From: Phascolarctos cinereus
Taxonomy: Eukaryota > Chordata > Mammalia > Diprotodontia > Phascolarctidae
Direction of reading: 5' to 3'
Assembly: GCF_002099425.1 (NCBI RefSeq)
Contig: NW_018343973.1
Coordinates: forward strand, 2,918,501 to 2,982,500
Length of the DNA: 64,000 bases
Within the stretch, counting starts at the first letter, position 1. Each line of letters starts with the position of its first letter. The notes beneath the pieces were generated by a model. The model worked only from the letters and a program-made list of their open reading frames with translations, did no database searches and was not told the DNA's origin. Made by a program: the position numbers and the translations under genes. This document shows positions 11,156 to 22,969 of the stretch, in pieces.

Positions 11156-11970
11156 CTTATCCCAAATTCTTAAACTTTAACAATAAAATGAATTAACAAA
11201 CAATAAACATTCATTTATGAGGTACTTTAAGATTTATGAGTTGACATGAAAAGTTTTGATTTGAAAAGGGGGCCAGACTTGAAGCCAAGAGAACTGATTT
11301 AAATCCTGGCTCTGCTCCTTATAAGAGCTATAAGCTCTGGAGGTGAATGATAAGCTAAGAGAGTCTCACAGATGTTAACTGACCGATTCACCCACAGTGA
11401 TTCAGGTAGGGAGCAACTGAGATGTGATCTCAGGTAATGACTCCCAGCCAAGTGCTCTGGATTTCCACTATATTGTACTATCTCTATAAAGTAAATTTTG
11501 AAACAATTGCTCGGTGCAAAAAGTCCATCTCTCAAGATAATAGCTCTCTGCCTTCAACCTGTGCGGTATGCTGTCATCACAGTCCAGAGCAGGGGTCTCT
11601 AATCAGGACACTCTGGTTCAGAGGTCTAAGGATCCAGATGTGCAGCAGGATGGACTGCAGAGCTACCCCACTGAGTTGCCCTGGGGCACTGGAAACCAAT
11701 GCCACATGCCAGTCTGCAGCCTGACAGCTCATCTTCAAGCCCATCTGTTTTTCCATAGTGGCATTCCAGCTCTTCCCCAGTACCCCCTGTTGCGGAAGAA
11801 GCCAAACACATGTGTCCCTGAATCAACATTTCCCAGACACATTTGAGTAGTTTTTAGAGAAAAAAGGCTCCCCTTTGAAGACTACCTTCAATCTTTACTG
11901 TCCTTTCCACTTGCAAACAGGAAATGGCCTTAGCCTACTGAACTTTCTATCCTCACACTATCTTGTTCAA
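11156..11970. other. unassigned, with a MIR head remnant
   Basis: 11275-11330 ('ttaaatcctggctctgctcc') is a MIR head. The rest, including several overlapping open frames at 11437-11846, shows no family motif. Confidence 0.4.
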
Positions 11971-11974
11971 AGGG

Positions 11975-12235
11975 AAGGGACAGAATGAGCATTTATTTAG
12001 TGCCTACTATAAACCAAGACAGTATTGTACAAAGATTATCTCTTCTGATCCTCACAATAACCCTGGGAGGTGGGTGCTATTGCTACTATCCACATTTTAC
12101 AATTGAGGAGGATGCTGAGGCAGACAGAGGTTAAATGACTTGCCTAGGGTCACACAGCTAGGAAGTGTCTAAGTCTAGATATGTAAGTCGTTCTGACTCC
12201 AGGACCGCTGCTATCTCTACTGAATTACCAAGCTC
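11975..12235 (-). mobile_element. MIR/Ther-type core-SINE, near full length
   Basis: 'atttatttagtgcctactat', 'acaataaccctgggaggtgg', 'gcctagggtcacacagctag' and 'tctgactccagga' in order. Confidence 0.8.
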
Positions 12236-12564
12236 CCTATTACAAAAAAGGGGGTAACATCATCAGTTACAGAAGGATAACTAACCTGCTATAAGTTAGA
12301 TTTTAGTAACTTTCACTTTGTTATGCCTGTGGGAAATGGGACCTCAATTTCAAAAATATTGGCAGGTATGTGTGGGTGTCTGCTCCACGTGGGGAGGTGG
12401 CAGGACAGTGTAGTTGGCAAGGAAATAAACTGGATGAGCTGGTATGAGATGCAATCCTAGCCCTCCTGCTACTTTGCTACTTGACCTTGGTCAAGTAATC
12501 TAGTTAGTAAATATGTTACAGTCTTGCAGTACCGCTAACTAGTTGTACATCCATAATTCTGAAT

Positions 12565-12687
12565 GGATATATGTGGATATATGAAATATATAATAATATA
12601 TTAGATATATACATATATAACAGATATATAATGGACATATGCCTGTATATATGTACATATATGTATGTGTGTGTGTGTGTGTGTGTA
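12565..12687. repeat. AT-rich/TG compound microsatellite
   Basis: Imperfect TATA/ATATAT tracts pass into a (TG)n run near 12664-12686. Confidence 0.85.
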
Positions 12688-12714
12688 TCACCTCTGTCCC
12701 CTTCTCTCTACTCA

Positions 12715-13200
12715 AACCATCACCCTAGTTAGGCCCTCATCAATTATCACTTGAATTATTGTAAGAGTTTCTTAATTAGTATCTCTACCTTGAGTCTCTT
12801 GCCTTTCCAAAGTGTTTCTCTTCCTGGTTTCAATTCCATGGAACAAGATACCCCCAGCCAGGTAGTCACCTTTTCCTGCCTCCTGTGTGTTGTCTCTCCG
12901 CATTAAGGGCAGCGGCTTTCTTTTTATTAATGGTATCCTCAGTGCTTAGAAGAGTGCCTGGTACATAGTAGGTGCTTAATAAATGTAGTTTGGATTGGAA
13001 AGTGATTTTCCTGAAGTGAAGATAGAACCATGTCACTGCTCTACTCCAACTACAATGGATCCCCTATTGCTTTTAGGGTATACCGTAAGGTTTAGCTTTT
13101 CAAGACCATTACTACTATTGATCTCAATTTACCTTTCTAACCTTATTAAATATTACTCCTCTTATTGCCCTCTACTCTCCTTTCTGCCAAACTGACCTTT
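12715..13200 (+). mobile_element. L2 LINE fragments (at least two pieces)
   Basis: 12720-12830 ('gttaggccctcatcaattat') and 12860-12990 (ending 'gcctggtacatagtaggtgc', the L2 3' terminus) form one copy. 12995-13200 ('gtgattttcctgaagtgaag', 'cccctattgcttttaggg') is an internal L2 piece lying after that 3' end, so it must be a second insertion. Confidence 0.7.
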
Positions 13201-13640
13201 GGCTAGACTTTACACAGGGCTACTGTGGACCAAGGACTGGGGAAATGTGAACTGGTCGTCTACCCTCTCCTCACAACACCTGTTGCAAGCAAGAAAGTTG
13301 TGGTGTGGACCCGAGAGACTAGAGTTAACATTATCCTCAGGCAGATTGATCTGGGGCAGAGCTTTGGAACCTGTTGGACAAGAGGAATATAAAATTGTTT
13401 TGAGTTTGTAAAAAAAAAAACAAAAAAACAAAAATGGAGACCCAAAGGAACCTCCTTGCTGACCTTTTTTTCACCTCCTTGCCAGTGGGTATTTTTTTTT
13501 ATTAGTTTCTATCCTTTTAAACTATCAGTAATAAGTGCTTCTGCTTAAGGGTATTGGGATGCAATTTTAGTAAAAGTACTGTTTATTTAAATGCTCTGGC
13601 TCTAAGTAATCCATTGTACCAAATGCAGGATAGCGGCCCT
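13201..13640. other. unassigned segment with an A-rich end
   Basis: 13203-13409 is unique-looking and runs into an A-rich tract (13410-13432). It could be a retroposed RNA, but no clean flanking duplication follows the A-tract. Confidence 0.35.
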
Positions 13641-13762
13641 CGCAAGAACGTTCCATCCATCTTCTTCCCTGGGCTTTCACACTGTCACCCCATGCTTGAC
13701 TCCCAACTCATTTCTGCCTCTTACAATTCCTTTTCCTCCAAAACTCTACTCAAGTGATATCT
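13641..13762 (+). mobile_element. L2 LINE fragment
   Basis: 'tttctgcctcttacaattcc' and 'aaactctactcaagtgatat' match the L2 region before its 3' UTR. Confidence 0.55.
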
Positions 13763-13764
13763 CT

Positions 13765-13915
13765 TAAAAATAATAATTACTTACATTTATAAAAGGTTTG
13801 CAAAGAATTTTTAAAAATACTAATCCATTTCATCCTCACAACCCTGGGAGATGGGTGCTATTGTTGTTCCTACTTTTCAGATGAGGAAATGGAGGCATAT
13901 TGTGATTTCGTGTTC
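13765..13915 (-). mobile_element. MIR core-SINE, partial
   Basis: 'atcctcacaaccctgggaga', 'cagatgaggaaatggaggca'. The tRNA-like head is missing. Confidence 0.75.
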
Positions 13916-14163
13916 AAATAACTGCCAGTTCACTTTACCTGAATGCTTGACCCCCCTTGTTATAACAATAAGTAATCAATAAGTAAATACAATCCTCCAT
14001 CATTTCATTTGCTATTTTGTGTTTCAGTAAGTATACTCCTCTATTGGTTCATTCACTATTACATAATGAGCAGTGGCTTCTCTTCTGTCTTTATGCCCTT
14101 CGTCTTTCAGAATATATTGGCCCATTCATTTCTAAAAGTCAGCAGCTTTCAGAAATTACTTAT
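13916..14163. other. unassigned
   Basis: Nothing recognisable. Confidence 0.3.
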
Positions 14164-14170
14164 GTAAACT

Positions 14171-14422
14171 TTGTTGTTGTTCAGTTGTTTCAGCTGTGTC
14201 CGATTCTTTGTGAGCCCATTGGGGTTTTCTTAGCAAAGGTACGGGAGTGGTTTGCCATTTCCTTCTATAGCTAATTTTACAGATGAGGAAATTGAAGCAA
14301 ACTGGGTTAAGTGATGCCCAGGGTCACACAGCTAGAAAGTACTTGAGGATGGATTTGAACTCAGGTCCTCTTAATTCCAGAGCCAGCACTCTGTCTACTG
14401 TGCAATCTAGTTGCTCCAAAGT
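14171..14422 (-). mobile_element. RTE-tailed tRNA-derived SINE
   Basis: Tail 'gttgttgttcagttgtttca', then 'gtggtttgccatttccttct', 'gcccagggtcacacagctag', and the head near 'ctactgtgcaatctagttgc'. The 7-bp duplication GTAAACT is at 14164-14170 and 14423-14429. Confidence 0.9.
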
Positions 14423-15180
14423 GTAAACTCTAGCAAGCTTATTCAATTCTCTGGACCTCTTGACCTCTGCGTTCCCTTCCAGCTCTAACCCTATGAGGAT
14501 CTGAGCAACCAGAGGGATCCATATGGTATCTGAGAATATCAGTAAAGGGTTTGATGCAAGACACCTGACTTTTCAGCCCAGTGCATTCAATATTTGTTGA
14601 ATGAATGAATGAAGCCTTTGCTGTTTTTACTTCAGATCTGTGATCTGTGATCTACGCTGTCAATAGCAAAATAATTTTTAGCTATTTTCCATTTATTTTG
14701 GGTAAGTTAAATACACTTGGATGTCACTACAATTCTGCCTTCAGATTACATATTACAGGTGATACTACTTCATTTTGAACATTATTATACCTTCCTATTA
14801 ATACTTCAGTAACTAATTCTCTTTGGACAAGATCCTAAGGAGATCTACTTTATGTTGAATTTTGCACTTTACCAAAGTCTTATAATGAAATTTCAATATG
14901 TCATCAGTCTTAATTGTAGGTTTATTCATATTTAGAGTTTTCTCCCACTCAAAGGAATGTATCTCCAAGATGATGATAAAAACAGATAGGAAAATAGGAT
15001 TCAGTGTATTGAAATTTGATTAAAAGTTCGTTTTAGGAACATTGTGCATAAGGCAAAATACATTCATAAATTAAACTTTAGCAGCTACCAAAAATAACCT
15101 AAATTAGTAGAAAAGGTAGTACATTTCTAACATATTTCTAGCTAATCATGACATCCCTTTGTTACAAGGCTAAAAGAGTA
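14423..15180. other. unassigned, with MIR and L2 scraps
   Basis: 14440-14505 ends like a MIR ('cccttccagctctaacccta'). 14580-14615 is an L2-like terminus ('aatatttgttgaatgaatga'). The remaining AT-rich sequence is unassigned. Confidence 0.4.
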
Positions 15181-15182
15181 AT

Positions 15183-15235
15183 GTGTGTGTGCACATGCAT
15201 GTGTGTGCGTGTGTACGTGTGTATGTGTGTGTGTA
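15183..15235. repeat. imperfect (GT)n microsatellite
   Basis: GT units interrupted by GCACATGCAT- and GTAC-type steps, indicating age. Confidence 0.9.
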
Positions 15236-15369
15236 AGGAAAGGGTAGAGGCAGATATTATGTATTAGTTCATTTTGATGCAATGATATCTTTGTAAAGAT
15301 TACCTAGTCGCTTACTGATAAGACACCAAAGACTCATAACAGGATTTACACTATTGGATGTTGGGTCTT

Positions 15370-15755
15370 CAGTCAGCCCGTTAGTTAATAAACTCTTATT
15401 ATGTACTAGGCAGGAGAGCTAGATGGTTCATTGGATAGAGTATTGAGCTTGGAATTAGGAAAGATCATCTTCATGAGTTCAAATCTTACTAGCTTACTAG
15501 ACACTTACTAGCTATGTGACCCTGGGCAAATCACTTAAATATTTGCCTCAGTTTCCTCACTTGTAAAATTGGCTAGAGAAGAAAATGGCAAACCACTCTA
15601 GTATCTTTATCAAGAAAACCCCAAAAGGTGTCATGAAGAGTCAGACATGACCTACTCAACAGCAAATCTAGGCATTGCTAGGCACCATGGTAAATTCTAG
15701 GGATACACAAAGAGCAAGAGACAATTCTTGCTACATTATATTCTAACTTAAATTT
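15370..15755 (-). mobile_element. L2 3' terminus split by an RTE-SINE
   Basis: 'aactcttattatgtactagg' before the SINE and 'gctaggcaccatggtaaatt', 'gacaattcttgctacattat' after it read as one reverse L2 3' end. Confidence 0.6.
15413..15667 (+). mobile_element. RTE-tailed tRNA-derived SINE
   Basis: Full order is visible on the plus strand: head 'gttcattggatagagtattg', 'gctatgtgaccctgggcaaa', 'aatggcaaaccactctagta' and the RTE-like tail 'aagagtcagacatgacctac'. The duplication CTAGGCA is at 15406-15412 and 15668-15674. Confidence 0.93.
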
Positions 15756-15889
15756 TTAATGAAAGATCTGAACATATAGCAGCAATCATACTGCAAAAGA
15801 GACAAATGGGTTAGTGATTCTTTTTTTAAAAAAAAATCTTTCATTTAAGAGTTTCTAATTTAGAGGAGTTTGGATATATAGGGGAATTA
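15756..15889. other. unassigned
   Basis: Short AT-rich interval. Confidence 0.3.
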
Positions 15890-16265
15890 TTTATTATTGC
15901 ATTGTTTGACTTTAGCCTTGCATGGAAAGAAACCAGAATTGTATTGGTTTGTAGACCAAACCAGTTCAATGTTTAACTCAAGATGTGCAAGTCAAGCTGA
16001 CCCTAGAAAACTCACAGGGGATCTGAAGATTGATGCACAGAATTTTCAATTTCCTAAGATAGACATTTTAATTAATCTACATGCCGGCCATATGCTGGCC
16101 ATCTAATCCAACTGTTTCCTTGCTCCTTTGTTTGAATCCTATATAACGCACAACTCAGAGGTGTGGGGAAGTGGGCCATTTATGTTGGCTCTCTTCTTTG
16201 CCAGATGACTTAATAAACTTCTTTCTAAAAAATTTTCAGTTCTAGCTTTTGTTCTCAATCAACAG
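15890..16265 (+). mobile_element. possible solo LTR fossil
   Basis: A TATA-like 'cctatataacgcac' (about 16138) lies about 75 bp before an AATAAA signal ('gacttaataaacttctttct', about 16207), and the segment ends near 'ctcaatcaaca'. This spacing resembles an ERV/MaLR-type LTR U3-R-U5 layout. No matching partner LTR or internal retroviral sequence is next to it. Ends and family are uncertain; it looks old. Confidence 0.3.
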
Positions 16266-17334
16266 ATGTAAATAAAGTCAGTGGTTGCAACCTTGGTGAC
16301 TCACTTGCAGCTGAGCTTTTGTGCCCAGAACCCTAGTACTGAAATATAAGTGAGCGTTGCATTTCTGGTTTTTCAGTTCTGTGGCTAGGATTCTAAAAAA
16401 TAGTGACTGCATCCTAATGACGTTTTTCCTAAAATGTGGCCATGTACACCAAAACCTGTAACTCACCCTGAGTGTAAAGGTCACTTGATGCATATATGTC
16501 TTCCCCTAACAATCCCTTTAAGCAGAGAAGGAGAAGGATTTGTTTTTACTCTCAGTTAACAGATACCAGATGCAAGTGATACCAGGATGCAAATCATTAG
16601 TGAGTTGGGTGCATGAGACCAGTACATGTGACTTCATTTTTTCCTCTTTACTAATTTGAGAAAGTCATTAATCTTAGTGTCTTTTTTTTTTCTCAAAGCA
16701 AAACAATTTATTGGAAAGAGCATGGGGCAGAGGTTGAGAAAATATGTGTATAGGGTCTAGCCCTGGATTTGTGCTGGCTGAGGATGAGACCTGGAAGAAG
16801 TCAAAACTGAAGCACTTCATCTTGTCCTCTTTACATGAAGGGAAATTTTACTTGCCCTGGTCATTTGATAACAAATACAATATTTATTACTTCTATACTG
16901 CAGCTTGGGAGTTTGTTTGAAGCAAAACACAGAGAGCAGATGATGGCAATGAAGAAACTTCTGCTCTTCTGCCTAGACCAGGGGCTATATACCATAAACA
17001 GTCTTTGGTTTGCTTCATTGAAAGACTTCTGGTGAGAAGAGAAGGGCTTGACCAGAGAGGAAGCTCACAAGTCTGAGACAGAGACCCACAGGCCTAAGGA
17101 AGGTGGGCTAATGTTTCTCCGTGTATCACAGTCCACTGTGATAGAACAGGAGAACAATGAATGATCACTTAGGACAAGATCACTAGGCTTGTACTAACTA
17201 TGGCGATAAGGTGAGCATTGAGTTAGGGAAACCAATTTCAAGGAATCAAGAACAAAGAATAGGACTATTAAGTCTTTAGTTAGGGACATTAGAGAATGTC
17301 AGATATTGAAAGGACCGTAGAAATCTTCTATTCC
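16266..17334. other. unassigned (about 1 kb)
   Basis: No exon or repeat named with confidence. 17285-17330 could be a CR1- or MIR-type scrap ('tcagatattgaaaggaccgt'). Confidence 0.3.
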
Positions 17335-17530
17335 TGGGATGCTTAATCTTTTTTTTTTTTTAATATCATGGGCTGCTTTGACAGTCTGGTGAGGAATATA
17401 GATCCCCCTTCTCAGAATAATTTTTTATAAATAACTGAAAGGAATGCCAAATTTCAGTTAAAGGTAGGTAAAAATTTATTTTCCCTCATCCAAGTTCATA
17501 GACCTTTAGAACACTATTGCCACTGACCAC
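17335..17530 (+). mobile_element. hAT-like element remnant (family C)
   Basis: 'tcatgggctgctttgacagt' and 'cccttctcagaataattttt' correspond in reverse to the copy at 4890-5085. The terminal repeats are too worn to verify. Confidence 0.4.
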
Positions 17531-17594
17531 CTTGGACATCACAAAGGCTTGCTAAGCTCTCATCCTCCAATTTCTAGAAAGCCCTTGTCACCAA

Positions 17595-17875
17595 TTCCAT
17601 CATCATCTTCATAGCTAACATTTTATAATACTTACTATGTGCCAGGCGCTGTATGAAGCATTTTACTACAATTACCTCATTTGATCTTCACAACAATCCT
17701 GGGAGGTTAAGTGCTATTATTAATCTCATTTTACAGGTGGAGGAACTGAGGCAAACAGAGGTTAAGTGACTTGTCCAGGGTCACACAGCTAATAGGTGTC
17801 TGAGACCTATTTGAACTCAGATATTTCTGGCTCCAGGCCCAATGTTCTATCCATTGCACCACCTTGCAACCTTTA
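17595..17875 (-). mobile_element. MIR/Ther-type core-SINE, near full length
   Basis: 'aatacttactatgtgccagg', 'acaacaatcctgggaggtta', 'cttgtccagggtcacacagc' and 'gttctatccattgcaccacc' in order. Confidence 0.85.
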
Positions 17876-20525
17876 ATATGATGATTACAAATCCTGATGT
17901 TATTTCTCCCCCTGGTAACTGAGAAAGAAGGTTGTTCTTAAGTCAATGGAGACTTTCCCACTTGTTCAGGAGCTGATTTCTACCTAATTATCTCTTTTAT
18001 ATACTGAATAATCTCTTAGGTAACTGTATGGGATGATTCAAGTAATCCTAGAGATCAGGTAGGGGATATTGTCTAAGGTCTCCAGTATTATCTCTGTCAG
18101 AGGACACCATTATTTCTGAGAAATGTATATGTGTGTAGAGATGCTAGTTACATGAAGAATGGATGGTATCTTTTGAATTTCCTAGAAATACTATACTCTT
18201 TTCTTTTATTGTTGCAATTGGGTCAAATAGCAAAACCATCGATTATTAGAGCTAGAAAGAACCATATAAATCAGTTGCTTTGCATATGGAAAACCAGAGC
18301 CTAGAGAAGCTAAGTAATTTATTGCTTACTGATTTCTAAATACATTCATTTATCTGGGTTCGTTGCTTTCTAGGGCCACTGGGAATGTCTCATTGTATTA
18401 TCTCAGTGATTTGGATATAGCAATGCTATAATATGTCTCTCGAAGTTGAGAAAGAGCAGTAAATCTCTTTTGGTGTTCTTACTCAAATTCAATTGTATTT
18501 AGTATATATTAAGAATCTACAATACTTTTAGACCTCAGGTAATTATGAGAAACCTTTCAACTAGGCCAATGCCTGATTCCAAATCCTCTGCCTTCTCTTG
18601 GAAGCTGCCTTTTAGAAGCTTGCTCTTCACAGATTACAAGATTCTCTGGGAAAAGAAAATATACTGTTAGCCAATGGCTCCTGGGAGCTCAGACCTAGTT
18701 CTCCCCTCCCCTCTGGAAGCAAAGAAGCTTGTTGCACATATGTGTGGAGTGGTGAAGAAGTCTACCCTGCCAGAGGCCAAGGAAGCCTTTTTTCTTACCA
18801 TCCCTTTTGGTTAAATGGCTGAGGAAGCAGTTCCTTCATTCTCTCTCTCTCCCACCCCACCTTCTAGAGATGGAGGAATAGTGAATATCTCTGCAGAGTC
18901 ATGGCTACATGAAGCAGAGAAAGGAGGCAAGATATTCTGCTTGTGGAAAAGCCAGTGAGTGGGGTGAGTAATGCCCTAGACAACACAAGCAAGTACTGTC
19001 ACAGAGGTATCATGTGGAGAAGGAAGGGAACCGAAAGTCCTACAAACAGACTTAGCCTTTCACTGAATCTCCAGACCTTGGGCTATTCAAGAGCTTCTTC
19101 CAGTTATAGAGTGAATTAGGAGTTGAGAGGAGTTTGCATCCTAAACTACTCTGGGAGGAAGTGGAAAGACATTGAAATCCTATGGGAATGAGGTTGACAT
19201 TGGTTCCCATCACTTTATTTAACCACTAGATGATGCAGCTAGCCATTATCCTAATTCTAACAAGAAGTATTTCCCCGAGAAAGTTCCAAGGTCATCCTGG
19301 TGTTCAGGGACTTCACCTCACTAAGCAGAAGGTCTGGGGAAGAGTCAAACTGCCCATGGCTCTCAGAGAGTGACAAATTTTTATACTCCAGCTCTCTATG
19401 TATGGTCGTGCTGACTCAATAAGTCTAATAGTCTATATTATAACATATGATCTCTAGTCCATAATTAATATGCATTTACTCAGTTGGAATAAGTTCCAAA
19501 TCCCTTGCATTTGGCAATACTCTATTGAGCCCTGGTCACATGACCTTAGCATAGCAATGAGGTTACTCCTCATAGAATAGATACATCACATGTGCAATCA
19601 TATACAATACAGGATTTTATCTTGCCATAGGGATAATAAAAATCAATAAACAATACATCACAAAACATCTGTTACACAGTTGTGTGCCCATAGTTTCTCT
19701 TGGACCCAAGTAGCACTAGACAGTATGTAGACTGCTCCAAACCCAGGAGTTCCAGTAAAGGCATTCACTACTCAGTTGGATAAGTCCCCTTAAGCTGCTC
19801 ATCCTGCTAGGTGGCAAAGACATGTACTTAATACAACACAGTTCTGAGTTGATTTTTCACTCATACCATCTAGTTGACCCCATCATTAGGTCTTCATTAA
19901 GGAATTCTGGACAGAGCTCCTCCTCTCATGGACAAAGGGCAAGAAGGATTCTGGACCCAGTGTGAATTGAATTCTTATTTCAGTGGTTTTCCTTTGATTT
20001 CCTAACACTGACAGGAACTCTAATTGCTCACCACAGTTGGCTCATTGTTGGTGAAGTAGCCGGAATAGACTCAGCAACAGGTCCTGGCAAGGAGAAGGCA
20101 GTTGTCGCCGTTCCATACCAGCTTCTCTCTGACTTCCTAAGTCCTATCACCTTGTACTTAGTACTTCCTCCTTAAAAGTCACATGTCGTGACTTCTAGTG
20201 GCCAGCTTCTCCCCAACAGCATCCAAACCCCTCTGAGCAGTAGGGGAGGGGCAGATGGAGTTTGGGGGCACCACATCTAAGATCAATTTCTCTTCTACTT
20301 AAATGTTTATTATGTTGATGTTATACTTTATCTGGACTGGTGCCATGGTGAACAACTGAATATCTAGGCCTGAATGAATTTCAAATATTCTCAGTTCTTT
20401 TTCAAACTGGATAGGGAGAAATAAGTCAAGATCAGTATATTATCATTAAAACTCCTCATTATTTGAATTTGTATCCAATAGTATACACAGAGGCAGACCA
20501 ATGGGCTACATACACACTGAACATC
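17876..20525. other. large unassigned stretch (about 2.6 kb)
   Basis: Only 18240-18320 (reverse MIR scrap, 'attagagctagaaagaacca') and a CT run at 18840-18852 are recognisable. The remainder (18.3-20.5 kb) is the longest stretch without an identified element. No open frame with family motifs occurs. It may be unique intergenic DNA or an unrecognised old ERV. Confidence 0.4.
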
Positions 20526-20526
20526 G

Positions 20527-20650
20527 CTATACTAGAGAAGATACATACATGCAGACACATATATGTGTGTATGCATATACATCTGTATATATGTGTATAT
20601 ACATATATATGTATATACATATATAATGCCAGTCACTATACTAGAGAAGA
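20527..20650. repeat. TATG/TACA-type microsatellite between short direct repeats
   Basis: A TA/TG-rich tract whose flanks both read 'ctatactagagaaga' (20527-20541 and about 20636-20650). Confidence 0.8.
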
Positions 20651-20689
20651 GACATAGAACCATATTTATCTTAGCGAAATACCCCAGAA

Positions 20690-20815
20690 CTCCAAACAAT
20701 TCAACCATGCCTTTTCCCCCAAGCCCAGGAAACCTACTGGGTCTGATTCTACTCCCAGCATTTAACACGGTGCTTGGCACAGAGTAGGTTCTTAATAAGT
20801 GTTACCGATTGATTC
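20690..20815 (+). mobile_element. L2 3' terminus
   Basis: 'gtgcttggcacagagtaggt' followed by 'tcttaataagtgttaccgat' is the L2 3' terminal motif. Confidence 0.65.
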
Positions 20816-20977
20816 TTGTTCTGCAAACAATGCGATTTCCCTAAAGACATCAGAGTTGTGCCCAGTCTAATTACTCATTAATGACAGATGGGACACAGAA
20901 TCTCAGAATGAGAAAGGATCAGGATGTCATCTTGTCTAACTCATTCTTTAGTCATTCATCTTTTCTTCTCCATAGGT

Positions 20978-21155
20978 AGCTAGGTGAAGGAAGGGATAGA
21001 GTACTGGACTTAAGAGTCAGAAAGATCTAAGTTCGAATATTCCTTGAAGCACTTACTAGTTTGTGACCCTGAGCAACTCATTCATCTTCCCTCAGACTCA
21101 GTTTCCTCATCCATAAAATGAGGATAATAATATTACTGCCTGTGCCCTCATTCAT
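20978..21155 (+). mobile_element. tRNA-derived Ther/MIR-type SINE
   Basis: Head 'gggatagagtactggactta', middle 'tttcctcatccataaaatga' and 'ggataataatattactgcc'. The preceding 20890-20955 is another worn reverse SINE or CR1 scrap. Confidence 0.75.
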
Positions 21156-21159
21156 TCCC

Positions 21160-22965
21160 CTCAGTTCACTGGTCAAGACAGGGGAGTTGGAATACTCCTT
21201 GTTCTTAATTGCTACTTCCAGGTTCTTTCCCAACACTCAGCAACCTCTCCTTTTTTGAGGTTCATGCTATTCATATCACCCAAGCAAAATCCTGGTAGCT
21301 ATTGTTCGTAGGCCTCAAAACCACTCCTCTTCTTTTCTCAATGAGTTCAGTACGTGGCTCATAATTCTTCTCTCCTCCTCAACTTCACCCTCATACTAAG
21401 AGACTCCAACATACATACTGACTCTCTTCCCTCAAACACCCTACCCACTCAATTCTTCAGCTTGCACACTTTCCAAGAACCACTCCTCCACCCCACCTCA
21501 TCAACACACAAAGATGGTCATGTCCTTGATCTTGACCCACAAATGTCTACATTCAAGAATTCTGAAATCCCCTTATCCTACCATAATCATTGGCTTTTCA
21601 CCTCTCTCTCAGCCTTCCCTTACAAAACCCTGCCCTTCATCTACATCATGACCTCCAATCCTTTGACCCCTCAATTCTCTCCCATGCCATTTCCCCTACA
21701 CTAGCTATTTTCTTCTCTTTTTTTCCCCATTTTGACCCCTCAGTGAACTACTTTAATTCAACACTGTCATCTTCTCTTGAATCCCTAGCCTTTTTACCAT
21801 TTTGCTGACTGCTCCCAGACAAGCTTCAGCTTTGGATCACACCTACCATTAGTCACCTTTGCTTCTTCACTCATGCTGAATGAAGGTGGAGAAAATCATA
21901 CTACATTCGATTAATTTATGTCATAAAATCTCAATTGGGCTGTCACTGCTGCCAGGCAATCCTTTTATACCTGCCTTATCAACTCACTATCCCATTCTCC
22001 ATACTGGCTCTTCCAAACCGTTTCATTCCTCTTCGTTATTCCCATGACTTCCACTCCCTCCACCCTTTCAGCTAAGAACTTTACCTCATATTTTGCAGAA
22101 AAAAAAGGAGACTCTTTGTTGTGAATTCCTTCTTCTCCCCTCTTCCTCATTTCATATTACTCAAATGCCTTCTTCTACTGTCTCCTCCTTTACCTTTGTC
22201 TTTCACAATATGGTTGCCTTTCTCCTTTCCAAAGCTAACTCTTCTGCTTGTACAAGGATTCCCATTCCATCTCTTCTCCTCAAACAAATTTCCCCCTTTC
22301 CCCACTCTAACAGTGATTTTCAATCATTCTCTGTCAACTGGCTGATTCCCTACTGCTCATAAATATGCACATGTCTCCTCCATCCTGAAAAAAACCACAC
22401 TTGTTGCTTGCATTCTCAGTATCATCCTACATCTCTTCTGTGCCTTGTGGCCAAGCTCCTTGAAAATGTCATCTACAAAATGTACTTACACTTTCTCTGC
22501 TGTCATTCTCTCCTTAACGCCTTCTAACCTGGCTTCCAACTTTATCATTCCACCAAAACTGCTCTCTCCAAAGTTATCAGTGATCTTTTAGTTGCCAAAT
22601 GCAATGGTCTTTTCTCACTTCTCATTCCTAGACTTCTCTGTAGTCTTTGATACTGTTGATTACCTACTTGACATTCTCTCCTGGTTCTCCTCCTCCTACC
22701 TACCTGACTGCTTCTTCTCAGTGTCCTTTGCTAGATCCTCCTGCAGATCACACCCTCTAATATTAAGTGTCCCCCGGGGTTTTGTCCTGGGCTCTTCCTC
22801 TCTACTATTCCAGTTGGGAATCTTATCAGCTCCCATGAATTTAATTAACATCTCCATATTGATGATTCTCATCTCTATCCTTGACCCAACCTCTTGGCTA
22901 ACCTTCAATCTCACATCTCCAACTGCTTTTCAGACATCATATCCTTATACCTGGCTTGTTACATT
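21160..22965 (+). mobile_element. L2 LINE, endonuclease to reverse-transcriptase region
   Basis: A 1.8-kb relic of L2 ORF2. Near 21380-21535 the translation retains RDSNIH (the endonuclease GDFNIH motif) and the HPTS...GHVLDLD end of that domain. Downstream, 22560-22800 retains the HSTKTALSK motif and, in the frame opening at 22592, DFSVVFDTVD (RT motif with the family's D-x-x-x-x-F-D-T-V-D pattern) and VPRGFVLG (from VPQGSVLGP). Several stops and frameshifts break it. It ends before the YADD region and the 3' UTR, so it is truncated at both ends. Confidence 0.85.
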
Positions 22966-22969
22966 AAGG

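Noticed and set aside
18840-18852. CT run near a possible splice site (18.84-18.97 kb)
   Set aside because: A pyrimidine tract and GT/AG dinucleotides occur by chance at this frequency, and no recognisable exon follows.
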